Positions 1-6,088 are shown, counted from the stretch's first letter. The stretch: 6,220 nt of DNA from Candidatus Omnitrophota bacterium (GCA_028715315.1 JAQUSA010000062.1:1-6220), one strand, 5' to 3'. The notes: generated by a model from the sequence alone, not told the origin. Numbers and translations are program-made.

Positions 1-704
1 AAGAGCTGGCCCTTCGGCTCTATCGAGAACGCCCTGACGTCGCCGTCAAGGCTTCCGGCGGGTATAAGGACCGTGCCTGTCGAGACCGCCTGGGCGATCT
101 CGTTAATGCCTATTTGGAAGGCGGAGAGCTTATTCGGGTCTACCTGTACCCGTACGGCTGTTTTTGCGCCCCATACCTGCACCTGGGAGACCCCGTCTAC
201 CATGCTCAACCTTTTGCCGACGGTCCTGTTGCCGAGGTCGTAAAGCTGTCCCGGAGTCAGGGTGTCCGAATTAAGCATCAGGTAGAGGATAGGCGTATCG
301 GAAGGGTTCACCTTCTGGTAGGACGGCGGGGCCGGCAGGTCGGTCGGGAGGTTTCCCGTTGCCCTGGATATGGCCGCCTGCACGTCCGGGGCGGCCAGGT
401 CGACATTACGGCTCAGGTCGAACGTGAGTATTATCTGCGACTGGCCTTCGGTGTTGTTCGAGATGATGCTCGTAAGCCCCTGTATCTCGGTAAACTCATT
501 CTCCAGCGGCGACGCGACCGCCGAAGCCATCGTGTCGGGGCTGGCGCCCGGGTATGCTACGTTTACTAGGATTACGGGATAGTCGACTACGGGAAGGTCG
601 CTTATGGGAAGCGTGAAATAAGCGACGATGCCGAATATCGTCACAACCACCATAAGCAGCGTGGTCATGATAGGTTTTCTTATAAAGTTTTCTGAGAAGC
701 TCAT
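1..704 (-). CDS. RND efflux pump inner-membrane subunit (AcrB/MdtC-like), N-terminal part, cut by window edge
   Basis: This is the proton-driven inner-membrane pump of a tripartite efflux system, which captures substrates from periplasm or membrane and passes them to the outer-membrane channel. The first 234 residues are visible, against roughly 1,000-1,050 for the family, and the frame is open to the window edge. Seen here: a short cytoplasmic start with the FIRKPI motif (residues 7-12), a first membrane helix at about 13-32, and then the porter-domain motifs DYPVI (41-45), GASPDTMASAVASPLE (53-68), DVQAAI (107-112), NPSDTPI (133-139) and AVRVQVDPNKL (183-193). These closely follow the MdtB/MdtC branch of the hydrophobe/amphiphile RND family. 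The ATG lies 3 nt after the adaptor stop, in the same frame (TAG ACT ATG). The only SD-like match is AAAGG at 719-723, about 14 nt upstream, so translation probably depends on coupling to the adaptor. Substrate cannot be read from this portion. Confidence 0.95.
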   Translation of the reverse strand, partial: MSFSENFIRKPIMTTLLMVVVTIFGIVAYFTLPISDLPVVDYPVILVNVAYPGASPDTMASAVASPLENEFTEIQGLTSIISNNTEGQSQIILTFDLSRNVDLAAPDVQAAISRATGNLPTDLPAPPSYQKVNPSDTPILYLMLNSDTLTPGQLYDLGNRTVGKRLSMVDGVSQVQVWGAKTAVRVQVDPNKLSAFQIGINEIAQAVSTGTVLIPAGSLDGDVRAFSIEPKGQL

Positions 705-707
705 AGT

Positions 708-1880
708 CTATTTATTTACCTTTGTTTCGCCCTGCGGGGCGGCTATCTCGACATCCGCCCCCGGCCTCAGGCCCATCTGGCCGGCAGTCACGACATATTC
801 CCCGGCCTTTAAGCCTTCCTTGACTATTACGTGGTCGTCTATCTTATTTCCGGCGGTTATTTTCCTTATTTCCGACTTATTATCCGGCGTCACCACGAAC
901 ACATAATTGTATAATACGCCCTGGTCCTGCCCTACCTGCATGGCTTCATAGGGGATAAGCACCGCGTCTTTTTCTTTCCTCAGGACGAGCCGGACGTTCG
1001 CGAACTGTCCCGACCAGAGCGCGAAATCGCCGTTGTCTACCGAGGCGCGTAAAAGTATGGTGCCCGTCGTATTGTCGACTGAATTGTCAACGAAATGCAA
1101 TATGCCTTCGCGGGAGTTCGCAACTGCGCCGGCGCGCTCTATGGCTATGATCACCCTAAGCTGGCCTTTCGCCATAGCTTCCCTTACGCCGTCGAGGTCC
1201 CTTTCGGGGACCGTAAAGTCCACATATAGCGGGTCGATCGTCTTAATATTCACGAGCGTCGGGCCGGAATTGGCCATGACTATATTGCCCGGATCGACCT
1301 GGCGTTTTCCGCAGGTACCGTCGATAGGGGAGGCGATGTAGCAATAGGCGAGGTTGATCTTCGCGAGGTCTATATTCGCGTTATCAAGCTTGATCGTCGC
1401 CTCGGATCCCGTGACGTTCGTCTCGTATTGTTCAAAACTTTGCTGCGAGATCAATTCCTTCGCGAGGAGCTTCCTGTTCCTCTCGAGAGTGTCCTTGTTA
1501 AGCTTCAGGTTCGCGAGGTCCTGTATGAGCTGGGCCTCGGCCTTATCGAGCGTCGCCTTATACTGGCTCGGGTCAATCGTGAAAAGCATGTCGCCCTTCT
1601 TGACGATATCGCCGTCCTTGAAATGGACTTCCTTTATCTCGCCGGTGACCTGCGACATGATATTGACATCATTGGGCGAATAGAGGTTGCCGAATGATTC
1701 TATGAATATGTCGGCGTCCTGCTGCTCGGCCTTGGCCGCCTTTACCATCTTCGGAGGGATCTTCTTCTCCGGGGGCTTGCGGCCGCAGCTTTTTACTATA
1801 AATAAGGTCACGACCAACACGAGCCCGATCCAGAATACGTATTTAACGATCTTCATTAAAGCGTTGCCTGTCTTAATCAT
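708..1880 (-). CDS. RND efflux periplasmic adaptor (membrane fusion protein, MdtA/AcrA-like)
   Basis: This 390-residue adaptor would link the RND pump to the outer-membrane channel in the periplasm. A hydrophobic segment at about residues 11-29 is a membrane anchor or uncleaved signal. The first half of the biotinyl-lipoyl-like domain spans about 68-103 (VTGEIKEVHFKDGDIVKKGD at 78-97). An alpha-helical hairpin rich in Leu, Lys, Glu and Asn follows at about 106-175, and the second lipoyl half (ASPIDGTCGKRQVDPGNIV, 183-201) closes the domain. Next come a beta-barrel region (IDPLYVDFTVPERDL, 215-229) and a membrane-proximal domain ending GLRPGADVEI (370-379). Order and length fit the MdtA-type adaptors. 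The ATG at 1880 has a good SD (GGAGAG, 1888-1893, 7 nt away) that lies inside the end of the upstream gene and overlaps its stop by 8 nt, which supports translational coupling. Met9 is a weaker alternative start. Cys180 and Cys190 in the lipoyl domain are unusual and could pair. Confidence 0.96.
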   Translation of the reverse strand: MIKTGNALMKIVKYVFWIGLVLVVTLFIVKSCGRKPPEKKIPPKMVKAAKAEQQDADIFIESFGNLYSPNDVNIMSQVTGEIKEVHFKDGDIVKKGDMLFTIDPSQYKATLDKAEAQLIQDLANLKLNKDTLERNRKLLAKELISQQSFEQYETNVTGSEATIKLDNANIDLAKINLAYCYIASPIDGTCGKRQVDPGNIVMANSGPTLVNIKTIDPLYVDFTVPERDLDGVREAMAKGQLRVIIAIERAGAVANSREGILHFVDNSVDNTTGTILLRASVDNGDFALWSGQFANVRLVLRKEKDAVLIPYEAMQVGQDQGVLYNYVFVVTPDNKSEIRKITAGNKIDDHVIVKEGLKAGEYVVTAGQMGLRPGADVEIAAPQGETKVNK

Positions 1881-3327
1881 TTTTTGTCTCTCCGCCTGTA
1901 TATATCGTTCCGGTCGCGTGGGCCAGTTCGGCCAGTGCCACGAAAAGGTCTTTCCTGGACTGTATGAGGCTGCTTTTGGCGTCCGAAAGCTTGCTCTCGG
2001 CGTCGAGAAGGTCCAGTATGCTGTTGAGGCCGTTGCTGTAGCTTTCGAGCGCCAGCTCGTATGATGTCTGCGACGTATTCAGGAATGACTCGCTGTATTC
2101 GAGCTTCTTGACGGCAGTCTTGAAATCATAATATTTTGTCCAGACCTCGGAGCTGGCCGATATCTCGGCCTCTATCAGCTTCTCGCGCTCAACGTTCGCA
2201 AGCGCCTGCTCTTCGCGGAGTTTGTTTAGGTTTTCGAAGCCGTCAAAAACGTCCCAGTCGAAACTCAGGTATGCCGCGTATGTCCTGTCGTTATCGCGCG
2301 GCTGTTTATAGTTATAGTATTTGTAGAAATTCTTGTTAGCCGAGGCGCCGGCGCTTAAGGAAGGGTAAAGATCGGAGTTTGCCGAGCTCGCGGCGGCATT
2401 TTGCGCCCTCAGGTTCGCCCTTAACGCGGCAATATCCGGGCGCTGGTCTATGGCGTCATTTATCATCCTCGTGATGTCCTCGTCGTTGATGGCCATCGGG
2501 ACATCCTTGGACGGTTCCATGACCTCAAAAACGGTGTCGGCCGGATATCCGAGCGATTTCGCAAGTGCCGCCTTCGACGTCTTGACGGCGCCCCTGGCGT
2601 TCTCGAGGGAATAAAGCGTCTGTTCGAATGTTGATTTTGCCTGGAGCATGTCGAGTTTTGCCGCGAGCCCGACCTCGAACCTGCGGGAGGCCGCGTCATA
2701 AGCCGCCTGAGCGTTCTTAAGGTCCGATTCCGCTGCGGCCAGCATCGCGACCGCGCTGTGGTAGCCGTAATAAGAGGTCTCTACGTTAAGCACGACGTCC
2801 TGCATCGTGCGGTTAAACTGGAAGTTCGCGGCGATAAGCAGCTGAGACTGTTCCTCGACGTCCGCGGCCCTGCCCCCGAAATCGAGGAGGAGATAAGTGA
2901 GCTGTATGCCGGGCCCGTATTTAAAATAATCGACGCTGGCCATGTCTATGTTGGCCTTGGTGTCCTGCCTCGTGCCCTCGCCGGTGATCGAGACCTTAGG
3001 GTAATAACGGCCTTCCATCTGCAGCTTTACGGCCTGCACGGACTTGGCGTTTTCCCACGCCTGTTTCGTGGAAGGGTTTGTGCGCAGGGCTATGTCGACC
3101 AGGTCGCCAAGCGCAAGGGGCCTGGACGTGTCAATCTTCTGGCCGCGGATAGACTGCCATGTCGCGTCTTTTGAGTCGGAGATCTTAATCTTCTTTGCCG
3201 GCACCCAGGCCGCTTCAGAAGACGAAGGGGCTGCCAGTGTGCGGCATCCCGCAGCGGAAATTAACATGGCCGCAGAGGTAAGGGCAGATAATAGTACCTT
3301 GGTGTTAGTCATGTTATATGCTGCCAT
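1873..3327 (-). CDS. TolC-family outer-membrane efflux channel protein, probable lipoprotein
   Basis: This outer-membrane factor forms the trimeric channel of the efflux complex. From the ATG at 3327 it is 484 residues long, typical for the family. Two OEP repeats are visible. The first runs from LALGDLVDIALRTNP (about residue 71) to SLGYP (about 262). The second runs from about ITRMINDAIDQRPDIAALRA (285-304) to the HATGTIY end (470-476). Each contains a matching DxxG strand-to-helix element: LLDFGGRAADVEE and WDVFDGFENLNKLRE. The N-terminus has a basic residue, a hydrophobic run and then AAGC, so Cys28 could be lipidated as in OprM/NodT-type channels, although Ala at -3 is weak for a lipobox. 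Start choice is uncertain. ATG 3327 overlaps the stop of a small leader ORF (TAATG). ATG 3312 gives a shorter signal peptide of ordinary shape. TTG 3357 would add 10 residues unlike a signal peptide. None has a clear, well-spaced SD. It is the first large gene of the efflux operon. Confidence 0.95.
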   Translation of the reverse strand: MAAYNMTNTKVLLSALTSAAMLISAAGCRTLAAPSSSEAAWVPAKKIKISDSKDATWQSIRGQKIDTSRPLALGDLVDIALRTNPSTKQAWENAKSVQAVKLQMEGRYYPKVSITGEGTRQDTKANIDMASVDYFKYGPGIQLTYLLLDFGGRAADVEEQSQLLIAANFQFNRTMQDVVLNVETSYYGYHSAVAMLAAAESDLKNAQAAYDAASRRFEVGLAAKLDMLQAKSTFEQTLYSLENARGAVKTSKAALAKSLGYPADTVFEVMEPSKDVPMAINDEDITRMINDAIDQRPDIAALRANLRAQNAAASSANSDLYPSLSAGASANKNFYKYYNYKQPRDNDRTYAAYLSFDWDVFDGFENLNKLREEQALANVEREKLIEAEISASSEVWTKYYDFKTAVKKLEYSESFLNTSQTSYELALESYSNGLNSILDLLDAESKLSDAKSSLIQSRKDLFVALAELAHATGTIYTGGETKND

Positions 3328-3365
3328 TATACAGTCAAAAAATTCTGTGCGCAACAAAAAAGCAT
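3327..3365 (-). CDS. Possible 12-codon leader peptide upstream of the efflux operon
   Basis: A small ORF on the minus strand reads MLFCCAQNFLTV and then TAA. The purine-rich AAGGGG at 3369-3374 lies immediately upstream, with 5 nt between AAGG and the ATG. Its stop overlaps the candidate channel-gene start as TAATG, the arrangement used for termination-reinitiation. The channel gene's own candidate starts lack a clear SD, so this ORF could deliver ribosomes to it. Against this, the ORF is very short, its composition is set by T-rich DNA, and the same bases (TATAAT) could instead be a promoter -10 element. This is inferred from layout only; no family is recognised. Confidence 0.25.
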   Translation of the reverse strand: MLFCCAQNFLTV

Positions 3366-3372
3366 TAACCCC

Positions 3373-3401
3373 TTGTTATTTCACGGTTTTTTTGGTATAT
3401 T
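3373..3401 (+). promoter_or_regulatory. Candidate sigma-70-type promoter for the secreted repeat protein
   Basis: The -35 candidate TTGTTA (3373-3378) and the -10 candidate TATATT (3396-3401) are separated by exactly 17 nt. Transcription would start near 3408, a few bases before the ribosome binding site. The -10 matches consensus at five of six positions and the -35 at four of six. The organism's sigma factors are unknown, so this is a match to the general bacterial consensus only. Confidence 0.45.
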
Positions 3402-3407
3402 TATACC
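3394..3407. promoter_or_regulatory. 14-bp palindrome shared by divergent promoters, possible operator
   Basis: Six-base inverted arms (GGTATA and TATACC) flank two central A/T pairs, midway between the divergent efflux operon and the repeat-protein gene. The plus strand offers TATATT as a -10 and the minus strand offers TATAAA (3405 to 3400). Minus-strand transcription from it would begin near 3393, upstream of the AAGGGG and the leader ORF. The minus strand has no good -35 at the right distance. The site could be a repressor operator covering both promoters, or just overlapping AT-rich -10 elements; no regulator gene is in view. Confidence 0.35.
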
Positions 3408-3411
3408 GCAT

Positions 3412-3416
3412 GGAGG
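3412..3416 (+). promoter_or_regulatory. Shine-Dalgarno site (GGAGG) fixing the start of the repeat-protein gene
   Basis: A perfect GGAGG core lies 9 nt before the ATG at 3426. It makes that start firm and places the signal peptide exactly at the N-terminus. Confidence 0.85.
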
Positions 3417-3425
3417 CCCGATAAT

Positions 3426-4139
3426 ATGCGCAGTAACTCCGGTTTGATAATCCTGGTATCTATCGTTCTTCTTGCCGCCGTCCCGTACGCCGGGGCGGAG
3501 ATAAAATTCGAGATCCTGGGCAGCGCGAAGAACGTGCAGGGCGTGATACTGCCGGCAGGCACAAGGATAGAGTATACGGAGTCGGGCAAGATCAATTACG
3601 CGATACTCGAGGGCCCGGCGAAACTGCAGGACCTTCCTTGCCGGGGATGGGTGTATTTTTATGAATCCGGAAGGATAAGGAACGCTGAGCTTTCCCGCGA
3701 GGCGACCATCCAGGGCATGAAGTTCGAAAATGGCAGCAGGATATCCCTGTATGAATCAGGGAAGCTGCAGTCGGGCACGCTGGCCGAAGGGAAGATAGTC
3801 GACGGCGTCAAGCTCGTGGACGGCGCAAGGATATCCCTTTTCGAGAACGGCAAGGTAATAAACGCGTATTTAACGAAGGCCCAGGAGATACAGGGGATAT
3901 TGTGCGCCCCGGGGCCGGTCAATTTTTATGATAACGGCAGGCTTGAGACGGCGACGCTTGCAAGGGCCGAGGAGTTGGGCCGCATAAAATACCCCGCAGG
4001 CAGCGTGATAGACCTCTACTCGTCCGGAAGGGTCAAGAGGGTAGCCCTGTCCGAGGCGATGACGATCGAAGGCGTTCTTTACGGCAAGGGCAACCGGGTG
4101 CATTTCGGAGAAGACGGCAAGGTCCTGCCCGTAAGATAA
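3426..4139 (+). CDS. Secreted protein of seven tandem ~29-residue repeats, unknown function
   Basis: I do not recognise a named family for this 237-residue protein. It starts with a clear signal peptide: Arg2, a hydrophobic run at 7-20 and an AGA cleavage site after Ala24. The rest is almost entirely seven tandem repeats at about 35-65, 66-93, 94-123, 124-153, 154-182, 183-212 and 213-237. The shared pattern is roughly (I/L)xG-(V/I/M)xx-xxG-x-(R/V)-(I/V)-x-x-Y-E-(S/N)-G-(K/R)-(I/V/L)-xxA-xL. The Y-E-S/N-G-K core resembles bacterial MORN-variant (YwqK-like) repeats, which form short beta hairpins, so a periplasmic or surface beta-solenoid is a reasonable inference. There is no transmembrane helix after the signal, no lipobox and no catalytic motif. 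Repeats 2 and 5 differ from the others by having one residue fewer and a Cys (Cys72, Cys160). The gene is divergent from the efflux operon, has its own promoter and SD, and ends 21 nt before tRNA-Leu. Its Ile-ATA and Arg-AGG usage matches its neighbours, giving no sign of transfer. Confidence 0.88.
   Translation: MRSNSGLIILVSIVLLAAVPYAGAEIKFEILGSAKNVQGVILPAGTRIEYTESGKINYAILEGPAKLQDLPCRGWVYFYESGRIRNAELSREATIQGMKFENGSRISLYESGKLQSGTLAEGKIVDGVKLVDGARISLFENGKVINAYLTKAQEIQGILCAPGPVNFYDNGRLETATLARAEELGRIKYPAGSVIDLYSSGRVKRVALSEAMTIEGVLYGKGNRVHFGEDGKVLPVR
3519..4136 (+). repeat. Coding tandem repeat array, seven units of about 84-93 bp
   Basis: The array encodes the seven protein repeats of the secreted protein. 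Most similarity is at the protein level. Units 3 and 4 also retain DNA identity: GGATATCCCT occurs at 3739-3748 and again at 3829-3838, exactly 90 nt (30 codons) later. This suggests growth by in-frame duplication followed by divergence. Confidence 0.8.
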
Positions 4140-4160
4140 TACCTATATAAGAATATATTT

Positions 4161-4248
4161 GCTGGGATGGCGGAACTGGCAGACGCGACAGTTTGAGGGG
4201 CTGTTGGTTGAATAAACTGTGGGGGTTCAAATCCCCCTCCCAGCACCA
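4161..4248 (+). tRNA. tRNA-Leu, anticodon GAG (reads CUC/CUU), CCA encoded
   Basis: A full type II cloverleaf is visible. The acceptor stem GCTGGGA (4161-4167) pairs with TCCCAGC (4238-4244), followed by A and an encoded CCA. The D stem is GCG/CGC (4170-4172 with 4184-4186), with the Leu-typical D arm between. The anticodon stem (4188-4192 with 4200-4204) holds loop TTGAGGG, giving GAG at 4195-4197. The long variable arm (4205-4220) can form a short stem, as expected for Leu. The T arm is GGGGG-TTCAAAT-CCCCC (4221-4237). AT-rich TATATA (4144-4149) just upstream could be a -10, but no -35 is evident. The downstream enzyme gene begins only 25 nt after the CCA. Confidence 0.97.
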
Positions 4249-4273
4249 ATTTTCCAAAATAAAGCGGTGACGT

Positions 4274-5056
4274 ATGGCCGGATACAAGATAGGATGCCAT
4301 ACCCTTACCTGGGGAAATTTCCTCCGGGATTACCCGTTAAAGAACGCTCTTTGCGAGATAAAAGAGGCCGGATATGACGGCGTCGAGATGTATGACGCGC
4401 TCGAGAGGCTGGGCCCGGCCGCTTCATTCAGGACCCAGCTTAGCGAAGTGGGCCTCGAACTGGCATCGCTCTCCGCCAACATCAGGGTGACCTCCGACGA
4501 GAAGTCCGACACGGCTGAGGCCAGGGAAAAGGCGTATTTCGCGGGGCAGTTCGGCGTAAAGGCGCTCATGGTTACGGGCGGCTGGAAGGGCGACGGCCTC
4601 TCGAAGGACGTAAAAAGCTATAAGGCCCTCTGTAAAAGGCTCGATTCACTCGCCGAATACTCTTCAGGGTTCAACGTCAGGATAGCCTTCCATAACCACC
4701 TCGATACGATAGTAGAAGAAGAGAGGGATATAGCCAGTCTTCTCGAGTTCTCAAGGTCGGTAAAACTTTGCGTGGACACAGGGCATCTTGCGGCGGCCGG
4801 TTCGGACCCCGCGGGGGTGATAGAGAGGTACCGTTCATCCGTAGCCCTCGTGCACCTGAAGGACTGGGATCCCCGGGCCAGGGATTTCTCCGAGCTTGGC
4901 CGGGGTATACTCTGCCATAACATGAAGAATATCCTTGCAAGTTTAGATAAGATTAATTATACTGGCTGGATTGTTGTTGAACTTGACAGGACTTCAACCA
5001 CCCCGTTCGAGAGCGCGAGGATGTCCCGCGGTTTCCTGAGGGGGATAGGATATTAG
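4274..5056 (+). CDS. Sugar phosphate isomerase/epimerase-family TIM-barrel protein (inosose dehydratase-like)
   Basis: The 260-residue protein belongs to the xylose-isomerase-like TIM-barrel superfamily (AP endonuclease 2 fold) that includes inosose dehydratase IolE, inosose isomerase IolI and keto-sugar epimerases. Motifs in barrel order are: GYDGVEMYD (33-41, putative metal ligand Glu38), MVTGGW (99-104), AFHNH (138-142), CVDTGHLAAAG (166-176, Asp168 and His171), VHLKDWDP (193-200, His194 and Asp197), ELGRG (207-211) and VVELD (234-238, Glu236). Glu38, Asp168, His194 and Glu236 occupy the positions usually binding one divalent metal in this fold. No signal peptide is seen, so it is cytoplasmic. 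The ATG at 4274 has only a weak, close SD (GGTGA, 4266-4270). The gene sits 2 nt before a Gfo/Idh/MocA dehydrogenase, a pairing typical of cyclitol or keto-sugar pathways. The exact substrate, and whether it isomerises, epimerises or dehydrates, cannot be decided from sequence alone. Confidence 0.93.
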   Translation: MAGYKIGCHTLTWGNFLRDYPLKNALCEIKEAGYDGVEMYDALERLGPAASFRTQLSEVGLELASLSANIRVTSDEKSDTAEAREKAYFAGQFGVKALMVTGGWKGDGLSKDVKSYKALCKRLDSLAEYSSGFNVRIAFHNHLDTIVEEERDIASLLEFSRSVKLCVDTGHLAAAGSDPAGVIERYRSSVALVHLKDWDPRARDFSELGRGILCHNMKNILASLDKINYTGWIVVELDRTSTTPFESARMSRGFLRGIGY

Positions 5057-5058
5057 GC

Positions 5059-6063
5059 ATGGAGTTTAAGGTCGGGATCTGCGGCCTCGGAAGGAGCGCG
5101 CAGGAATTCCACATACCACTGATGAAGAGGGTGGGGAAGTTCCGGATAGTGGCGGTATGCGACACGATCCAGGGGCGCAGGAGGGTCGCTGACAGGGATT
5201 ACGGCACGATAGCTTTTTCGGATTACAAGCATTTCCTCGACACGGATATAGACCTCGTGGTCATAGCCACCCCGTCGAGCAGCCATTTCAGGATAGCGAA
5301 GATGGTGCTCGAGGAAGGCAGGCATTGCGTGGTGGAGAAGCCTATCGCGCTGACACTGAAAGAGGTCGATTATCTGATAAAGCTTGCGAACAGGAAGAGG
5401 GTCGTGCTCTCGGTCTTCCAGAGCCGCAGGTTCGACGGCGATTTCATCACCGTCAAGAAATTGCTCGACGAGCACCTGGTCGGCGAGCCTTTTACGATCG
5501 AGTCGCGCGCGACCTCATACGGATCTTTGAAGAATTACGGCGTCAAGGAGTTCAACCCGGCCTGGCGGTACAGGAAGTCCTACGGTGGCGGGATACTCTA
5601 CGATTTCGGTTCGCATATAATCGACCAGATGTTATGCCTTGTAAAAGAGCAGCCGGTATCGGTCTGGTGCGACATGAAGTCGGTGATCTGGTCCAGGGAA
5701 GTCGACGATTATTTCAAGCTGCTTATAAGGTTCCGCGGCGGAGTCACCGCGCACCTTGAAGCGAGCCAGGTTTCGAGGTATAATCTACCTCGCTGGTATG
5801 TGCTCGGGACAAAGGGCGCTTTGTTGAGCGAGAACGGCGGGCACCCGATAAAGATAAAGACCCAGATGAAGGGCGAGGACTTTGAGAGGACCTACCAGGT
5901 CGAGCCCAGCTGCTGGGAGAAATATTACGAGAACCTTTACGATGTCCTGATGCACCGCGCGCATCCCGTCATCAAGCTCGATGAGGTGCGCAGGACGGCG
6001 GCTGTTATAGACGCCGCCCAGCTCTCGGCGCATAACAGGAGAGAAGAGAAAGTTAGATATTAG
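5059..6063 (+). CDS. Gfo/Idh/MocA-family NAD(P)-dependent oxidoreductase, scyllo-inositol dehydrogenase-like
   Basis: This 334-residue cytoplasmic dehydrogenase would oxidise or reduce a hydroxyl/keto group on a sugar or cyclitol using NAD(P). The N-terminal Rossmann domain (about 1-120) starts with VGICGLGRSAQEFHIP (5-20). It has Ala14 where the third Gly of GxGxxG would be. It continues with DIDLVVIATPSSSH (63-76) and the nucleotide/catalytic EKP motif (93-95, Lys95). The C-terminal domain carries RRFDGDFITVKKLL (123-136) and GGGILYDFGSHIIDQ (176-190), giving the family's catalytic Lys95, Asp182 and His186. The RRxDGDFxTVKKL and LYDxGSHxIDQ blocks recall the YvaA/IolW and YdgJ branch, whose studied members are scyllo-inositol dehydrogenases; substrate here is inferred. 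The start is firm: AGGA (5047-5050) lies 8 nt upstream, inside the preceding gene, which ends 2 nt before this ATG. tRNA-Glu begins 25 nt after the stop. Confidence 0.94.
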   Translation: MEFKVGICGLGRSAQEFHIPLMKRVGKFRIVAVCDTIQGRRRVADRDYGTIAFSDYKHFLDTDIDLVVIATPSSSHFRIAKMVLEEGRHCVVEKPIALTLKEVDYLIKLANRKRVVLSVFQSRRFDGDFITVKKLLDEHLVGEPFTIESRATSYGSLKNYGVKEFNPAWRYRKSYGGGILYDFGSHIIDQMLCLVKEQPVSVWCDMKSVIWSREVDDYFKLLIRFRGGVTAHLEASQVSRYNLPRWYVLGTKGALLSENGGHPIKIKTQMKGEDFERTYQVEPSCWEKYYENLYDVLMHRAHPVIKLDEVRRTAAVIDAAQLSAHNRREEKVRY

Positions 6064-6080
6064 CGGGTTCATGGGCCCGC
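6063..6080 (+). other. Small GC-rich hairpin between oxidoreductase stop and tRNA-Glu, without U tract
   Basis: GCGGG (6063-6067) can pair with CCCGC (6076-6080) around an 8-nt loop; the first base is the last base of the stop codon. No T run follows, so it should not terminate transcription by itself. It could protect the mRNA 3' end after tRNA processing, or be incidental. Confidence 0.3.
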
Positions 6081-6088
6081 CAGCGTTT

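Noticed and set aside
114..569. Plus-strand open frame of 151 codons
   Set aside because: It lies wholly antisense to the RND pump, whose minus-strand translation is a textbook match. It has no recognisable motif and no good SD, and is a shadow of codon bias.
1779..1796. Adaptor Cys32 as a lipoprotein attachment site
   Set aside because: The residues before it (V-K-S-C) put Lys at -2, which does not fit a lipobox; a membrane anchor is more likely.
2758..3174. Plus-strand open frame of 138 codons, plus another at 3044-3424
   Set aside because: Antisense to the channel gene, Arg/Val/Leu-rich shadow composition, no family motif; the second would run through the divergent promoter region.
3326..3354. 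Minus-strand promoter TTGCGC-17 nt-TATAAT just before the channel gene
   Set aside because: The -10 is perfect, but the -35 matches at only three positions. The transcript would start about 7 nt before ATG 3312 with no room for an SD. It is kept as an alternative to the leader-ORF reading, not called.
4144..4159. TATATA/TATATT as a dedicated tRNA-Leu promoter
   Set aside because: No -35-like hexamer was found at 16-18 nt upstream, since that stretch is coding sequence of the repeat gene. It cannot be supported beyond AT-richness.
5053..5475. Minus-strand open frame of 140 codons and a plus-strand frame at 5325-5759
   Set aside because: Both overlap the oxidoreductase, whose Rossmann, EKP and GGGxxxDxGxHxxD motifs are all in its own frame.
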